Shown here: positions 6,331-6,332 of the stretch, piece by piece
Position numbering within the stretch: the first letter of the stretch is position 1
Layout of the letters: every line of letters starts with the position of its first letter
From: Saprospiraceae bacterium
GTDB lineage: Bacteria > Bacteroidota > Bacteroidia > Chitinophagales > Saprospiraceae
Length of the DNA: 6,332 nucleotides
Assembly: GCA_023300835.1 (NCBI GenBank)
Contig: JALZVB010000129.1
Coordinates: 1 to 6,332 of the forward strand
Reading direction: 5' to 3'
Translations under genes and position numbers: made by a program
Notes under the pieces: generated by a model
What the model was told of the DNA's origin: nothing
Database searches by the model: none
What the model saw: the letters and a program-made list of their open reading frames with translations, nothing else

Positions 6331-6332
6331 AC

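Overview
The window is a stretch of AT-rich bacterial chromosome, almost certainly from the phylum Bacteroidota. The strongest sign is the gene at the left edge, which ends in a type IX secretion (Por) C-terminal sorting domain, a feature essentially restricted to that phylum. The short fold-III arginine decarboxylase is also of the form common in Bacteroidota, and the genes lack clear Shine-Dalgarno sites, as is usual there. The genus cannot be fixed from this sequence; a Saprospiria- or Flavobacteriia-like organism is possible but is only a guess.

Layout. On the + strand, 2-475 is the 3' end of a secreted or surface protein. A perfect 15-bp hairpin with T-runs on both sides (503-537) separates it from a convergent block of five tightly packed genes on the - strand. 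In transcription order these are arginine decarboxylase (5822-4413), agmatinase (4402-3551), a deoxyhypusine-synthase-like enzyme (3523-2546), a glutathione-synthetase-like ATP-grasp ligase (2526-1513) and a succinylglutamate desuccinylase/aspartoacylase-family zinc hydrolase (1523-555). Gaps are 10, 27 and 19 bp, followed by an 11-bp overlap, so one transcription unit is likely. An 85-bp AT-rich gap upstream (5823-5907) holds an imperfect palindrome, a direct repeat and a weak promoter-like pair. Beyond it lies the 3' end of an unrecognised - strand gene that runs off the right edge.

How the genes may work together. The first two enzymes form the arginine to agmatine to putrescine route. Bacteria do not have eIF5A, so the third enzyme probably moves an aminobutyl group onto a small amine, for example to make sym-homospermidine from putrescine; this is inference. 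The last two genes form a ligase/hydrolase pair. The ATP-grasp protein should make an amide or peptide bond through an acyl-phosphate, and the zinc hydrolase should cleave an N-acyl or amide bond. Their position directly downstream suggests that the operon makes and breaks a polyamine or amino-acid conjugate, a functional analogue of glutathionylspermidine or gamma-glutamylputrescine chemistry. This coupling is the most interesting hypothesis in the window and is not proven by sequence. There is no CRISPR array, tRNA, rRNA or mobile element, and no gene-free stretch longer than 300 bp.
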